Assembly (NCBI GenBank): GCA_016630955.3
Contig: CM050001.1
Coordinates: forward strand, 992,001 to 1,056,000
Source: Didymella arachidicola
Lineage: Eukaryota; Ascomycota; Dothideomycetes; Pleosporales; Didymellaceae
Reading direction: 5' to 3'
Length of the DNA stretch: 64,000 nucleotides
Below are positions 31,216 to 43,352 of this stretch, one piece after another. A program made the translations under genes and the position numbers. The notes under the pieces were generated by a model, which had not been told where the DNA came from, searched no databases, and saw only the letters and a list, made by a program, of their open reading frames with translations. Each line of letters starts with the position of its first letter. Position 1 is the first letter of the stretch.

Positions 31216-32331
31216 ATGCGTTTGTATATACTAGTCGGGATCTTGGCTTTAAGCGTATGTGAATCGTCCTACACTATCGATAAGAAACTCGACGTCTACA
31301 ACTTTTTCAACTCCTTCGATTTTATCAGCAATCACGATATCTACACAAACGGCTCTACGAGCTACATCTCCAAGCATGAAGCTGAATCGATGGGCCTTGT
31401 CAAGTACACCAAAAACCGAATTTTTCTTGGCGTAGACAACAGCTCTATCACCAATGTTATGCCCCGTGGCGGTCGAAGAGTTTTCCGCCTCGAGAGCCAC
31501 GACACGATAGACAACGGCATGATCATCGTAGACTTTGAGCACATCCCAGCGAATGCCTGCGGCATGTGGCCAGCTTTGTGAGTTGCCTTCACTAGACTCA
31601 CATCGCTTGTGCTTAGCGAATATGATGCACCGGTAAATGTCGGATTCCATGATTCCGCTGGTTGTACATTCACCTTTCATTTGTGTCTGCTGACGAACTA
31701 GTCTAGTTGGATGTTGCACGACTCGGAAACTTATTCCGAAATCGATATAGTAGAGTCGGTGTCTTTTCTCTCGCGAAATGAGATTACCCTATACACTGGT
31801 CCAAACCCATGTTCTATGGAAGCGCGCAACGGAAGCGGTGACGTGTTTAGCACCCGGTGCGACTACAAAGGTGGGGGCTGCGGTGCCACTGCTCCCAACG
31901 GCACCTTTGGAGACTCTTTCAACCGCAACGGTGGCGGCGTCTTGGCGACTCAAATCGATGTGACCGGTATCAGAGTGTGGCAATTCGCGAGATCGATGGT
32001 CCCCGAGAACGTGAAGAACGGCAGTCCAGATCCCAGCAGTCGGGGGACACCAGTGCCTCACTTTGTGCCTAAAGGATGCGACATTCGCGCGGCATGGACA
32101 AAAATGAAGATTGTAAGTCACGCAAGACACAGCGAGCAATTAGTATCTGACGGTAGGCAGGTCGTAAACATTACGTTTTGTGGCAAATATGCAGGAGCTG
32201 AGGCTTGGGAGGGGTACACGGGTTGCCGCGCACGGACCGGTGTCGAGACTTGCCAACAATACGTCGCGCAAAACCCGTCCGCCTTCGATGACGTGTACTT
32301 CTTGATAAACTCGATCAGAACATTTCGTTAG
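31216..32331 (+). CDS. Secreted GH16 family endo-beta-1,3(4)-glucanase
   Basis: Exons 31216-31577 and 31707-32331 encode 328 residues. The 129-nt intron has GTGAGT and TAG ends, and splicing joins WPA-F-WML as in GH16 enzymes. ATG 31216 is followed by a hydrophobic signal peptide (RLYILVGILALSVC). The catalytic strand EIDIVE holds the nucleophile and acid/base Glu residues. Paired Cys residues fit an extracellular protein. The family cleaves mixed-linked or beta-1,3 glucans, in the fungal wall or in plant material. The gene has no stop or frame damage and lies between the inverted repeats at 30671 and 36876. Confidence 0.9.
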
Positions 32332-32378
32332 CAAATTTCTACTTATCAACTGCGCCCAGATTTGTTTCGTCATAGACT

Positions 32379-32797
32379 TCACCACTTCTGCTTCACACAT
32401 GGGAGGTGAGCGTCTACGGTGTCCATCACCTCGCGCTTGGCCAGCTCGAATTCCATCGCCTTTGCAAATACTGTGAGTCATCGTCAGCTGCGAGAGAATA
32501 CTTGAGTTCGGCTTGGTTCTTACCTGCGATATGACGACACACGAACTTGTGCTCTTCAGATCTCGGGTCTACCGGTACCTCGGCGAGCACGTTGCTAAGG
32601 AAGCGCCGGCTCATCCACTCGAGCAAGACAGCATTGCCCCAAGAAGGCCATTCATCTCCAAAGATTGTGCATGCAGATACAAAATGGTGTATTGAGCCCG
32701 TAGCCAACATGGCTTCTGGCAACTGCAGCGCTTGGCTGCTGCGTCGGTCATGCCGCCTAACAAACGGTTCCCGCTTAGCATAATTGTCAAGAGCCAT
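32379..32797 (-). CDS. Small hypothetical protein, two exons
   Basis: ATG 32797 opens a 91-codon exon (32797-32524). A 53-nt GT-AG intron (32471-32523) joins it to exon 2 (32470-32379), giving 121 residues ending CVKQKW. Without splicing the frame would differ, and the splice signals GTAAGA and ACAG are good. The product is charged and soluble, with a Trp-rich centre (DEWPSWGNAVLLEWMSRRFL) and a helical C-terminus. There is no signal peptide. I do not recognise it, and it may be a fragment of a larger protein. It converges with the GH16 gene, with 47 bp between the stops. Confidence 0.45.
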
Positions 32798-32799
32798 GC

Positions 32800-34310
32800 C
32801 GAAGAGATGTGAGAACGAGTCCGCCGTGCAGGTAGGGTGATGGTAGTAACAGTTTGGAATAGATCCGGATTCGCTTACTGTAGCAACGAAGCTTCTTCAC
32901 AGTTTCTATAATCACCGTCTGACTTCGCCTGCGAACGAATGTGATCTCGCAACTGCTCCGCCAGAGGATCTAGTTACGAATACAAAGATTCGCCTAGACT
33001 GCTCTCCAACAGGACTCATCCGCTTTCCTAGTGAAATTATTATTGCTAATTACCACACAGCTTTATCACTAGGTCATAGTCCAGTCTTTATGCGCGTGCA
33101 GAAGTCTAAACGCGTAGAGTGGAAGGCGCAGGCCGGGGTAAAGTGAGGCTTTCCGATCAGGCTTCACGACACATGATAGCTGAAAAGGCAGCTTTCATCT
33201 AGGGTTGCGATGCGGTGGTGCCTGGGGTCCGACGTACGAGCCTATGTTACAAACAACATTAGGGTTTCGAGTAGCGTGCTGGTCGCACAAGACCGTGCTG
33301 GCCTCAGCGACTCTACGCCGCCCTCGTCACCATCAACGCAGACCGTTTCGTCGATGCATTTAGCTGAGGCCAGCCGAGGACAGTGTGTGGTGTTATCGTA
33401 CACGCTGCAATGCGCGTAGCATGTTCTCAGACTCGTATTCAACATATGTTGACACAGTGGAGACAACAGACCGTATGGGTCACATGTGACTGGAAAAGTG
33501 TCCACGGTAGACATAGCAACTAATTAGTTAATTACGGCAGAAAACAAGCGGTTTGCGAACGTAATGATGCAGGCAGAGCTTTGTCCTATAATCAAGTAAT
33601 GTTCAAAGCTTAGGAACATACTCTTGGTGAATTATTCTTCCGCATAGAGCCTTGGATACTTGGTGACATCCTCAACATCGTGCTCAGACAAGGAGATTCT
33701 TCCAAAGCGTGATTCGAAGCTATGGACGAAATTATCCACAATAGTCAGCTCCACGGACGTATAAAAAGCCCGAAATTGCGCCTCACTAACATGTCTTGGA
33801 AAGTGGTGTGTCAGTCTAAGTTACATAGAGACACACCTGATCTTGCTCTAGATGAGACGATAATATTCAGACGCAGCAGTCACGCTATAGCACCATGTTG
33901 TCGCTTTCATTCCCAGCAAGGGCACGTCTGTGCCCTCAACAGAAAACCGTGATATCAACTGAGCCGTACTATCCACTCCGGCGCCCGTCAAATGTACTGG
34001 GAATGTGGCGAAGGGGTTTATTGCGAGATTCTTACAAGACTCACAGGGTATGGTCTTTTCTTTTGTCGCCTTTACTGGGGAGTTTTTAATGATCTACGTT
34101 GTTCTAGCTCCTGCACAGACAAGTTCTTCACACTCGATCCAAACTTCCCTAAGCGGCTTCTTGACTCATGCTCAAACCGTACACTGAACTAGCAGGAGCG
34201 ATGAGCAGCAGCGTGAGCGAGCGTAATGAATGCGCGCAGAGCGTGGCTCCTTCACAAACACGCACCGCCGAGCTCTGCCCCGGTGCGACTGTCGTTGGCC
34301 GCACCCTCTA
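32800..34310. other. No gene recognised
   Basis: Only short ORFs (60-90 codons) with no start context, repeats or recognised motifs. Confidence 0.45.
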
Positions 34311-35849
34311 CTAGCGTAAGCGCGAGAGGATCATGGCCTTCGCTGCCATGTGCGCAGATTCGTTACGCACTGCTGTCGGCAGGGCGGTCGTGAAGGTTCT
34401 GTCGGTGAGCGACATGGTCGCTGAGCCGGCCTGCAAGTCACTCACCAAGCTCGATTGGCGACCCGAGATCCTCCACCAAGCGCTGCACCGACGTGGTGCC
34501 AGTGCTCCTGGAAGAAGGCCAATAGCTTGAATTATTACCTTCAGATTTTTCGGTGCGTGATCGTAAGTAAGCTCCAGGGCTGTTACGTACGCAAAGATCT
34601 CCCCGGCAGACATTAGAATGTAGATCGGCACTTGAATCCAGACGCTGACATGTTGTTCGCTGACTGAGGCTTTTGTTTCAGGAATCGTCGCCAGCAAAGA
34701 CTTGTAGACAAACTTTTGGAGAACTGCTGCGTAGGCCATGGACGCTGTTACCAAGCTGAACTCGATTGTAATTCGCACGGAGGGTCTTAGGCATGTGCCT
34801 CGCTGAATGAGCCACGGGTAAAGGACACCTTGGATCAGTGGCCCAAGTAGGATGCAACCAATCTGGTTCGCTAGGGGCAACATGTCATTCGGTATGTTTC
34901 GAGTGCTTGTACTGCTGGCTTGAGAGATCAACTTGTTCTGTATCTGATCGAAACAGATGTAGAAGAAAACAAACAAGCCGCTGGGAGCTATCAGCACAGT
35001 CAAAGACCGAGTATATGATCACTAGCAGCATTCGGAGCAAGACCACTGTCCCTCTGATCTTATCGAAAAGGATTGCACTCCACGTGACTTGTTCACCGTG
35101 TTTCTCGAGTTGACATACACGATCTGATTTGTAGAGACGAAAGCCAACTCTACAGGTAGTGATCAACAGATCTTTCGCTGGTGGGAAAATAGCTCGATTG
35201 TGCGGGACCTTGACTTTCAATAGTATCAGGAGTCGACATGAAAAACAACGCGTATTGTTGGGCTTACTGAAGCAATGCCTGCCAGCGATAAGAAAAGCCG
35301 CAGCAACCACAGTGAAGGCCGCTCCCAGCCCGTACGATGCCGAAAACCCCACACATCTCTCGAGATATACCGTGACTATCCATGATAGCGATCCTACGTT
35401 GCCAGCCCATGCCTTCTCAGCTCCGACATAGCACATCTCTGGAGGGACAACACGTACCAGTGATAGAGGTTGTAGACGTATTGCAAGGCAAAGGCTTCAT
35501 CCAACTCTACCATCTTTCCCTCGCTGGTTGGATGCATCTCAAAACGGGGTGTCGTCGCTGTATACTGATCAGCGATGAAAGGAACTATGCCCGCACGAAA
35601 GCCGCCACCTCCGATCCCCACCATTATCATCGCGATCACAAGCCCAGCAAGACCCAATCCGTGTTCGAGGCTCCAGGGAAGAGAGCTCAAGGTGAGGAAA
35701 ACACTCCCACAGAGATACACACCAATACTGGCGAGAAGGGTGAGGTAGCGCTCCCATCGAAGGTCGGACAGCAGCGCACTGAACGTAGGTGCGAGATGGT
35801 AGAATGCGTAAAACCCACAAGACATGCAGGTTGCTACAGACTGTCCCAA
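34311..35849 (-). pseudogene. PTR2/POT-family peptide transporter, decayed
   Basis: Minus-strand pieces follow the order of POT transporters. They are GFYAFYHLAPTFSALLSD, then a Gly-rich membrane segment (GIGGGGFRAGIVPFIADQ), NLYHW, the NVGSLSWIVTVYLE segment, a hydrophilic linker, and FDQIQNKLISQAS. The family block PIYILMSAGEIFAYVTALE comes last. The pieces lie in different frames (breaks near 35430, 35250 and 34950) and the last membrane helices are missing after 34530, replaced by non-homologous sequence. One or two breaks could be introns, but not all. Intact relatives import di- and tripeptides with protons at the plasma membrane. Confidence 0.7.
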
Positions 35850-36875
35850 TCCGAGCGCTCCACGCAGCTTATGGTTATTCAGGCCTTTACCTCAATGCTG
35901 TATGTAGGTCTCTGTCAAAGAGAGAGGAGAATTACAGCCTTTAGCGAATGCGCCTTCCCCTCGAACGCTGTCGCAACAAAGTTTGAGCCACACAACATCC
36001 AGGGATTATGCCACCTACTCGACAGATTAAGCGTAGCGTCAGCTTGTCAGCACACGTGCCATCAGTAGCCAATACTGAGCTTTAGCATGACACTCCGTAA
36101 AGCGGAAGGCTTATCTACAACCTACAACCAACACGGCAGGTGGATTTGATCTCCGGTTCTGGAACTTAGGCGATCACGGACACAAGAGGATGTCCACTGT
36201 ATCAGCCGGACATGTGCCGGATGTCACTGTGTAGACTTAACCTTACGATTTATCAAATTTGGAACTGCATATGGCGTATCAACGGCAGTTTTCCGAACAT
36301 TCTCTACCAGTTGCGAGCATCGCGCACTGTTTACGCGCTGGCTAAGTAACGAGTGTCGAGGAGGCGGGGAGGATCAGACGCCGCTTGAGACAGCGTGCTG
36401 AAAGAAGCAATACGAACGACGACATCGAAAGACCGACTGTGCAGTTGGTGACCAACCATACACTGAGCTATGTGCCGCATAACGGCATTCGGGTGCAGGG
36501 CAGGCACTGACCATCGTTACGCGAACGCCACGGCCTGTTCATTGCTGGAGACATTTGAAGAGGCTTCTCACGGTTTGCCAACAGCTTGGCTTCGGATTTC
36601 ATCCGATACGGGCTGGATGTGACGTGGACGGTGAGGCACTTTGAAACGAGATCTGCATTAGGGCGGTAACTGAGGATGGGAAGAAATACAGATATACTGG
36701 CGATGTTCTGCTTTCGTGTAGGGCGCAGCCTTGGCTTTAGTAATCAGTACAGATTCGGCTGCAGCCTACTAAAAGCAACCGTTGAATGACTGCATTGTAT
36801 CAGAGGACATGTCCAGGCCAGTCATTCTGCGCGCTTAGCATTAGTGACACAGCGGATTTTTTCCATGTTCAAGTC
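35850..36875. other. No gene recognised
   Basis: No ORF with recognisable motifs. Base composition is ordinary, not RIP-like. Confidence 0.45.
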
Positions 36876-37026
36876 TGTCGCGTTGTGAGTAGCCGCTGAA
36901 AATGATGGAAAACTGCGCTTGCTAGCTAGGAGGCGTCGATATATACATGCTCTGAGACGTGCTAGTCCAGAATAGTCACAGGAGTGACGATCGAGGTCTA
37001 TATAGGACCGACTTGCACCGCAACAG
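36876..37026 (-). repeat. Right copy of the 150-160 bp inverted repeat
   Basis: This is the reverse complement of 30671-30829 with about 10% differences. It ends at CACCGCAACAG, immediately next to a RIP-mutated pogo remnant. Confidence 0.85.
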
Positions 37027-37030
37027 ATCA

Positions 37031-37397
37031 TATAGAGTAGAATAGCCTATTCTATAGCATTAATGCCTCTAATAACTATTTCCTACTTCTAGTTGCCTAG
37101 CTAGACCTACTTTACTTATTCTAGCTTCTTTATATCTATAATAATAACTCTAGTAGATTTCTAGCCTATTATAAAGCCTATCTTATTAAAACAAACCTAC
37201 TAGCCTACCTTAGCTAATAGAGGCTAAACTACGCTCTTTCTATAGAAAATTAGCTATACTAGTAAGAACTTTAAGCTAGAGGGACTCTGTTTAGATAACT
37301 AGCTTAAGTATATATATAATAATTACCTACTTCTTAGCGCTAGTTAAATTTTATAAGTTAGCTATAGTGTTAATATGTAAAGGTTATTCTATATATA
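37031..37397 (-). pseudogene. Heavily RIP-mutated pogo transposase remnant
   Basis: The stretch follows the minus-strand transposase of the intact copy A (compare 7140-7640) base by base, with most C/G positions changed to T/A, for example GTAGAATAGCCTATTCTATA against GTAGGGTGGAATAGCCCATC. Stops occur throughout. It is cut by the copia LTR at 37398. Confidence 0.75.
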
Positions 37398-37684
37398 GTT
37401 GAAAATAGCAGTCAACTCCGACCTCCGATCAGGAGGTCTGGTATACCCTACTGGAGGTTCTTGACCTCCGGCTGGATGCAACCAACCTCTGGTACGTGGA
37501 GGGCGAGTAACCGGAGCGACTTCGGAGGTATAAGTAAGAGTGCACGGATACACTGTACCCCTTAGAAAACTGTATTGTTGTACACAGAAGGTGAGTTAAT
37601 CAACACCAGAGGTATCTACGATACGTCTATTACTACACACCTGATTCCAATTATCTCTAGGGAGCTTCCGATAATAGCGATTTA
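37398..37684 (+). repeat. Copia 5' LTR (RIP-type differences)
   Basis: Begins GTTGAAAATAGCAG. It matches 42841-43127 except for transitions. Similarity may extend a few bases beyond 37684, so the right border is approximate. Confidence 0.85.
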
Positions 37685-37693
37685 ATTTAACTG

Positions 37694-37706
37694 GTTATAA
37701 GCCCGG
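37694..37706 (+). promoter_or_regulatory. Primer binding site, half-tRNA initiator-Met type
   Basis: GTTATAAGCCCGG lies a few bases inside the LTR. It equals the GTTATGAGCCCGG site of the intact copia element except for one G-to-A transition, so the ancestral site paired with the anticodon arm of initiator tRNA-Met. Confidence 0.6.
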
Positions 37707-37736
37707 GTTTTGCAACCCTACAAGATAATTGAGTGT

Positions 37737-38021
37737 GTACGCGTCGCGTACAAGGAGGTACAAACAGACGCACAGCAACGGCAGTGAGTTGCTGCTCGAG
37801 GAGCAGGCAATAACTCCGTCCCCTGGATAGCAGTGAGTTGCTACTTGAGGAGTAGGCAATAACTCTATCCCACCCACTTCCGTTACTCGCGAGTTGCTGC
37901 TGAGGCAGGCAATACCGATAACGTCGCGGAGGCGGTGAGTTGCAACTAAGACAGTTGGCAATAACCCCATCGCAACAACACACCAAGCCAGTGAGTCGCC
38001 ACAGGACCTGTGGACGATAAC
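37737..38021 (+). repeat. Tandem array of covarying hairpins in the copia leader
   Basis: Five units start at 37784, 37833, 37889, 37935 and 37991. Each has the frame GTGAGTTGC-stem-GGCAATAAC. The central stems differ but always pair: CTGCTC/GAGCAG, CTACTT/GAGTAG, CTGC/GCAG, CAACT/AGTTG and CCACAG/CTGTGG. In unit 5 the outer TTG/CAA pair has become TCG/CGA, also paired. A sixth hairpin (GTACGC/GCGTAC) at 37737-37751 fits the spacing. Unit period is 46-56 bp. It lies between the primer site and the gag ATG. Confidence 0.8.
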
Positions 38022-38185
38022 TGCACCGACCACGATCTGGGAAGGTACCGAGACCTACCCACTGTTACAACGAGACCTATCGGAGGTCACCCCGAACGAC
38101 GATAATTCGATACCAACCCAATTCACATTAACTAGCAACCAATACAACGGCAATTGCTACATACATATACAATAACGTAGACGCA

Positions 38186-41100
38186 ATGAGTTCACCTACA
38201 GACAAAGGAACGTCCCGACACAGGAAGGTGGCAATACTCTCAAAGGAGAACTCCGATGCGTGGTTCAAGCAGATGAGCGACTGGCTAGAAGGCGAAGGTC
38301 TATTCTGGGTAATTGAGACTGCTACACCACTTAGCTCTACAGGGTCTACACCAGACCTAAAGGGGACTACTGAGGGAGTAGGGAATCTTTCCCTAGACGA
38401 TCCACCCATAGGAGGGACTAGCAGCCTGCCAACCTTCAGGCGATTGGACGCTAAAGCCAGGTACACTATCAGGCTCTCGTTGAATGAGTTCGATCTGGAG
38501 CGTGTAGAGGAAGCTAAGACAGCAAGAGAGATCTGGACAATACTCCAGAAAAAGTACAAGGCAAAACTACCAAGTGCTGGAAGGCATTACCTTACTGAAT
38601 ACGTTAACTACAAGATGGACTCATCCACGACAATAGAAAGAGCCTGGGAAGAACTAAGCAAGCTAGGGCGTAAAGTAGTAGAGCAAGATCCTTCCCTAAA
38701 GACGTTGAACGGCACCAACCAGCGACTAGCCAGGCTTCTAAGCGCGCTACCTGCGGAGTACAGCTCGTATCGAGCTGCACTTGATGCACGCAAAGATGTG
38801 GACGTAGAAGAAGCGCTAGAAATCCTTATGGAGGCAGAACACACCATCCATCCAGAGGTAGGCATGTTTGCCAAGAGGCCTACCAGCAGCCACAAGCCCC
38901 AGAGGCCTCGGAGTCCTCTCCAGAAGGAGGGCCAGGACTGTTACTTGTGTAAAGGACAAGGTCACTACCTAAAGAATTGTCCCTACACTAAGGTCGCAGT
39001 TCAGGCAGCATCTGAGAAGCGGAGAGCTGAGACCTCCAGCCGGAGATCGAGCGATAAAATGGAGTCGGAGATCAGCAAGCTCAAGAAGACGATTGACAGC
39101 CTAGCCAAGGAACTTAAGGAGGTCAAGTCCCATCGGAAGTCAAAGAAGGCCTACACCGCTAGAGCAGTGGAATTGGAGTCATCTAGCGACGAAGACAAGC
39201 ACCACCTCAGGGAGGAGTGCCAGGAGGAGACAGCAACCTTCTGCAAAGAAAACGTCAGTACTACCTCCGCAGATACCTAGATATCGGACTCTGGCGCAAG
39301 CTCTCACATGACTGACAATCTCGGATTCTTCAGTAAACCCCTACGGCAAACAGGTCAAACTCCTATTAAGGTCGGTGGAGGCAGACTGTACTCTACACAG
39401 AGAGGGACCATTCGAATTCGAGACAACAGCGGGAGTCAAATTGAGCTAAAGAACGTGCTGTACGTGCTAGAGCTAGGAGTTAACTTGCTATCTAGAAGGA
39501 AGCTCTGCAAGGAAGGGTTAACAGGACACTTTAACGACAAGAAGATGTATTACTAAGACAAATTAGGGAATACTATTATCGAAGCTACTGAAAGGGACGG
39601 AGTATACGTCCTAGATAAGATAAAAACAACCTACACTGACGCAGGCGAGCTAGAGGAGATTAGTACAGGCCATGCCCTTAACAATCAAGTGATTAAGGAA
39701 GAGCTAGAAGACCTGAGTGACTCTAAACCGGAGGTACAAGACAAGAACTTGGTCGAAACTTATCAGCTGTACCATCGCCGATTCGCTCATCTTGGACGAG
39801 CTAAGATTAGTGCAATCCACAAGATAACCACCCACACAAAGCCAATAAAGACAGTCAAGTGTGAGTGTGAGACTTGCCAGGAGACCAAGATGGTCAAACG
39901 GAGAGGAAAGGTTGCTGACCGAGCGGAATTACCACTCGAGAGAGTATCAATTGATACCTGTAGACTGTTTCCCTCCTCGAGGGAGGGATACACCCAAGCG
40001 CTGGTAATCAAAGACGACTACACCCGGATGTCCTGGATGATCCTAATCAAGGTCCGGAAGGACTGCCCCGAGCAGCTCCAGATGTAGAGAATCAAGGTAG
40101 AGAGACAATCAGGATACAGACTTAAGGCAGTACGGATTGACAACGCCAACGAGTTAACCAAGCACTTCTAGGGCTTAGAACAGGAGTTCGGGGTTAAGGT
40201 ACAGACAACAGTTCCTCACACTTTAACCCAGAATAGGTTAGGTGAGAGAGAGAACTGACAGATACAGGCAGACTCCCGCACTCTGCTAAAAGACGCTAAG
40301 ATGCCGCCTGAGTTCTAGGTAGACGCCTGCCAAGCTGGAGTATACATCCAGAACCGCATTAGAAGTGGGCCTGTTGTTAACAACCATCTAATCAGCCCCT
40401 ACGAGGCATTTACTGGGAAGGTACCGTCTGTAGATCACATCCGAGTCTGGGGATGCAAGGTACACTCGTACATAGAAAGGGAGTTAATACCGCAAGGGTT
40501 CCGGCGTGACAAGTTGATGGACAAGTCAAGAGTAGGAGTATTCGTCGGCTACGTGGGAGACACCAGCAAACAATTCCTAATCTAGGCACCTGACCAAAGG
40601 GACGTTATAAAGTCAAGCAACATAGTGTTCCACGAGGATCAACCAGGCAGGACAATTAACCTGAAGTTTCAAAGCCAGCACGCCCCTAGCACAGCACCAG
40701 ACCGGAGGGCTAGGGGACGACCACAGTTAGAAAGGGAGGTTGAACTTCTAAGACTAGTAAGGGATTCACCTAACCTACCTGTCCGGAGATCAGTGGGAGT
40801 CACGGCGGAAGTTAATGATCCTACCTGGAAGCCAACGTCAGTAGGAGCTAACGTTCCAGCTACTGATCGGACTACTAGGATGACTAGTCAAGGAAAGACT
40901 CCAGAGCCTGCCTAAGAGGGGAAGCCAGAGTAGGAAGTACCAGCGGACTAGAAGCCAAGCCAGAAGGTAGAGGTGGTGATACCACCAAACCCCCGAAAGC
41001 GAGCTAGGGAAGATGACCCAGCTGACTAGGAAGACGAGCGAGCAGCTAAGATGCACCGAGCCCTAATAGCACTGCTTACTGCATTAGGCGTGGGCAGTGT

Positions 41101-42832
41101 AGCTGAAGACAGGGTTAAGGATACCTACCAGGAGGTCCTAGACCTATTCCAGCTAATGACTTGTAAAGCTAAGACGGTAGAGTCTGCCTTTAGTGCCGTA
41201 GGCAAAGGATCTATCCCTATCCCACAGAACTACCACGAGCCTATCATAGATAAGATCTAGGGAGAAGGGTAGAAGGAAGCGATTAGGAAAGAACTAATCG
41301 CACTCGCAACGAATTAGACCTAGGAGGTGGTAACCCCTCCAGTTAGGGCAAACTTAGTCACTAGCAAATAGGTGTTTAATACCAAGTTTAATACCGACGG
41401 CTCGCTAGACAAACTAAAGGCTAGACTGGTAGCAAGAGGCTTCTTGCAGAAGCTTAGGGTAGACTACTTTTACACCTTCGCACCAACCCTACGGCACAAT
41501 ACACTCCGAGTGTTTATGGCAGTCTGTGCTATGCTTGACCTAGAGATGCACGCAGCTAATATAAACAACGCCTTTACTGAGTCGTTTCTAAAGGAGGTAA
41601 TCTACATAAAGGCTCCGCCTGGAGTAGACGTACCCACTGGACAATATCTTAAGATCAACCGGAGCCTGTACGGTCTAAAGCAAGCAGCAAGGGATTAGAA
41701 CAAGACCTGCGTTGTGGAACTACAAAAGCTAGGATTCATTTAGTCAGATTCTGACCCGTGCCTCCTCACACACCTAGAGCGAGGGATCATCCTCCTAGTC
41801 TACGTTGATGATATTCTACTAGGCGCTAAGAAGCTGGAGAATATCAGGTGGTTTATGGAGGAATTCGGCAAAGTGTTCAAGATCAAGGACCTTAGCGAAG
41901 CCGAGAAGATCCTTGGAGTGAGGGTCACCCGAGACCGAGCCAAGAGAACAATCACACTTGATCAAGGACACTACGTGAGGGACATCCTAGCTGGGTACCA
42001 GATGGAACAGGACAAGGCGAAGAAAACTAACATCCTAATGAATGGCTATGACTCATTAAGGCCAGCTGAACCATCCGATGCTAGAACTGACCAACGGGCT
42101 TACCAAACCCTTGTTAGGAAGCTTCTGTATCTGTCAATCCTCACAAGACCGGATATTAGCTTTGCCCTAGGGAGATTAAGCCAATACCTCTCAGACCCTG
42201 CGGAGTTCCACATAATCGCTTTAAGGAAGGTACTAAAGTATCTCCGATTAACGATAGACCACGGAATCACCTTCGGCAGAAAGAACCCTAAAGGGCTAAT
42301 TGGATACTCTGATTCGGACTTCGCCTCTGACCGAACGGATCGGTTATCTATCCTAGGTAACGTGTTTATGCTTGGAGGTGGACCTATAAGTTGGGCTAGT
42401 AAGAAGCAGAAGTCGGTAGCTACCTCAACTATGGACGCCGAGTACATGGCAATGTGTGAGGCAAGCAAGCAGTCTCAGTGGCTATCACTCGTACTTAGGG
42501 AGATGGGAGCTCCAGAACTGATAGGCGATCACAAGTTCAAGCCTACAGTTAAGGAGAAGACTAAGTTTATGATTGGTTCCCCGGTTCTTATACGAGGGGA
42601 CAACCAGGCTGCCTTAGGGCTCGCCGAAGATGCTCAGATTACCCCGAGATCAAAGCACATTGACGTGGCGTACCACTATCAACGAGACCTGATAAAGAAG
42701 AGCCGACTAAGAGTCGAATTTGTAGGTACTACAGAGATGGTGGCTAACGGTATGACGAAGCCATTACTAAAGACTGGGTTCAACCGATTCCTAGAGTTGT
42801 TAGGGTTACGATCGATTGGTCTGCGTGCCTGA
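38186..42832 (+). pseudogene. Ty1/copia Gag-Pol polyprotein with many in-frame stops
   Basis: One frame of 1549 codons runs without frameshift from ATG 38186 to 42832. It is broken by at least fifteen stops, mostly TAG at Trp or Gln positions (the first at 39278-39280, before ISDSGASSHM of the protease). The order is Gag with a CCHC knuckle (CYLCKGQGHYLKNC, near residue 255), protease, integrase zinc region and core, reverse transcriptase with LVYVDDILLG (about 41790), and RNase H ending near 42830. Gag itself is open for 364 codons. Only point changes and no indels are seen, as RIP predicts. Confidence 0.9.
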
Positions 42833-42840
42833 GTGGGAGA
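42831..42840 (+). promoter_or_regulatory. Polypurine tract of the RIP-mutated copia element
   Basis: GAGTGGGAGA abuts the 3' LTR. Confidence 0.6.
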
Positions 42841-43127
42841 GTTGAAAATAGCAGTCAACTCCGACCTCCGATCAGGAGGTCTGGTATACCCTACTGGAGG
42901 TTCTTAACCTCCGGCCGGATGCAACCAACCTCTAGTACGTGGAGGGCGAGTAACCGGAGCGACTTCGGAGGTATAAGTAAGAGTGCACGGATACACTGTA
43001 CCCCTTAGAAAACTGTATTGTTGTACACAGAAGGTGAATTAATCAACACTAGAGGTATCTACAATACGTCTATTACTACACACCTAATTCCAATTATCTC
43101 TAGGGAGCTTCCGATAATAGCGATTTA
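42841..43127 (+). repeat. Copia 3' LTR
   Basis: Matches 37398-37684 apart from about seven transitions, mostly G-to-A or C-to-T in this copy. Confidence 0.85.
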
Positions 43128-43352
43128 TTTTAAATTATCTTATAATTAACTTCTTTACATATATAAGAGGTCTATTACTTACACCTTAAATACTATCTCT
43201 TAAATTACTATATTAGCTATATTACTAGCCTACTCTTTACTACGCGTAATATAACTATTAAGCTTTTATTTATAAACTCTACCTAATACTATTACTTAGC
43301 TAATATCTAGATATAGATATAGAGTAAGATATAAGAATAGACTAAAGCTATA

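Larger units (their letters stand above)
37398..43127 (+). mobile_element. RIP-inactivated Ty1/copia LTR retrotransposon
   Basis: Two LTRs of about 287 bp (37398-37684 and 42841-43127) flank a leader and one long frame. The LTRs differ at about seven sites, all transitions, which is the RIP spectrum. No clear target duplication is visible because both flanks are AT-rich and mutated. The family is different from the copia element at 10843-16197. Confidence 0.9.

Noticed and set aside
37784..38021. Regularly spaced repeats read as a CRISPR array
   Set aside because: Units are imperfect, stems covary, spacing varies and the context is a retrotransposon leader in a fungus.
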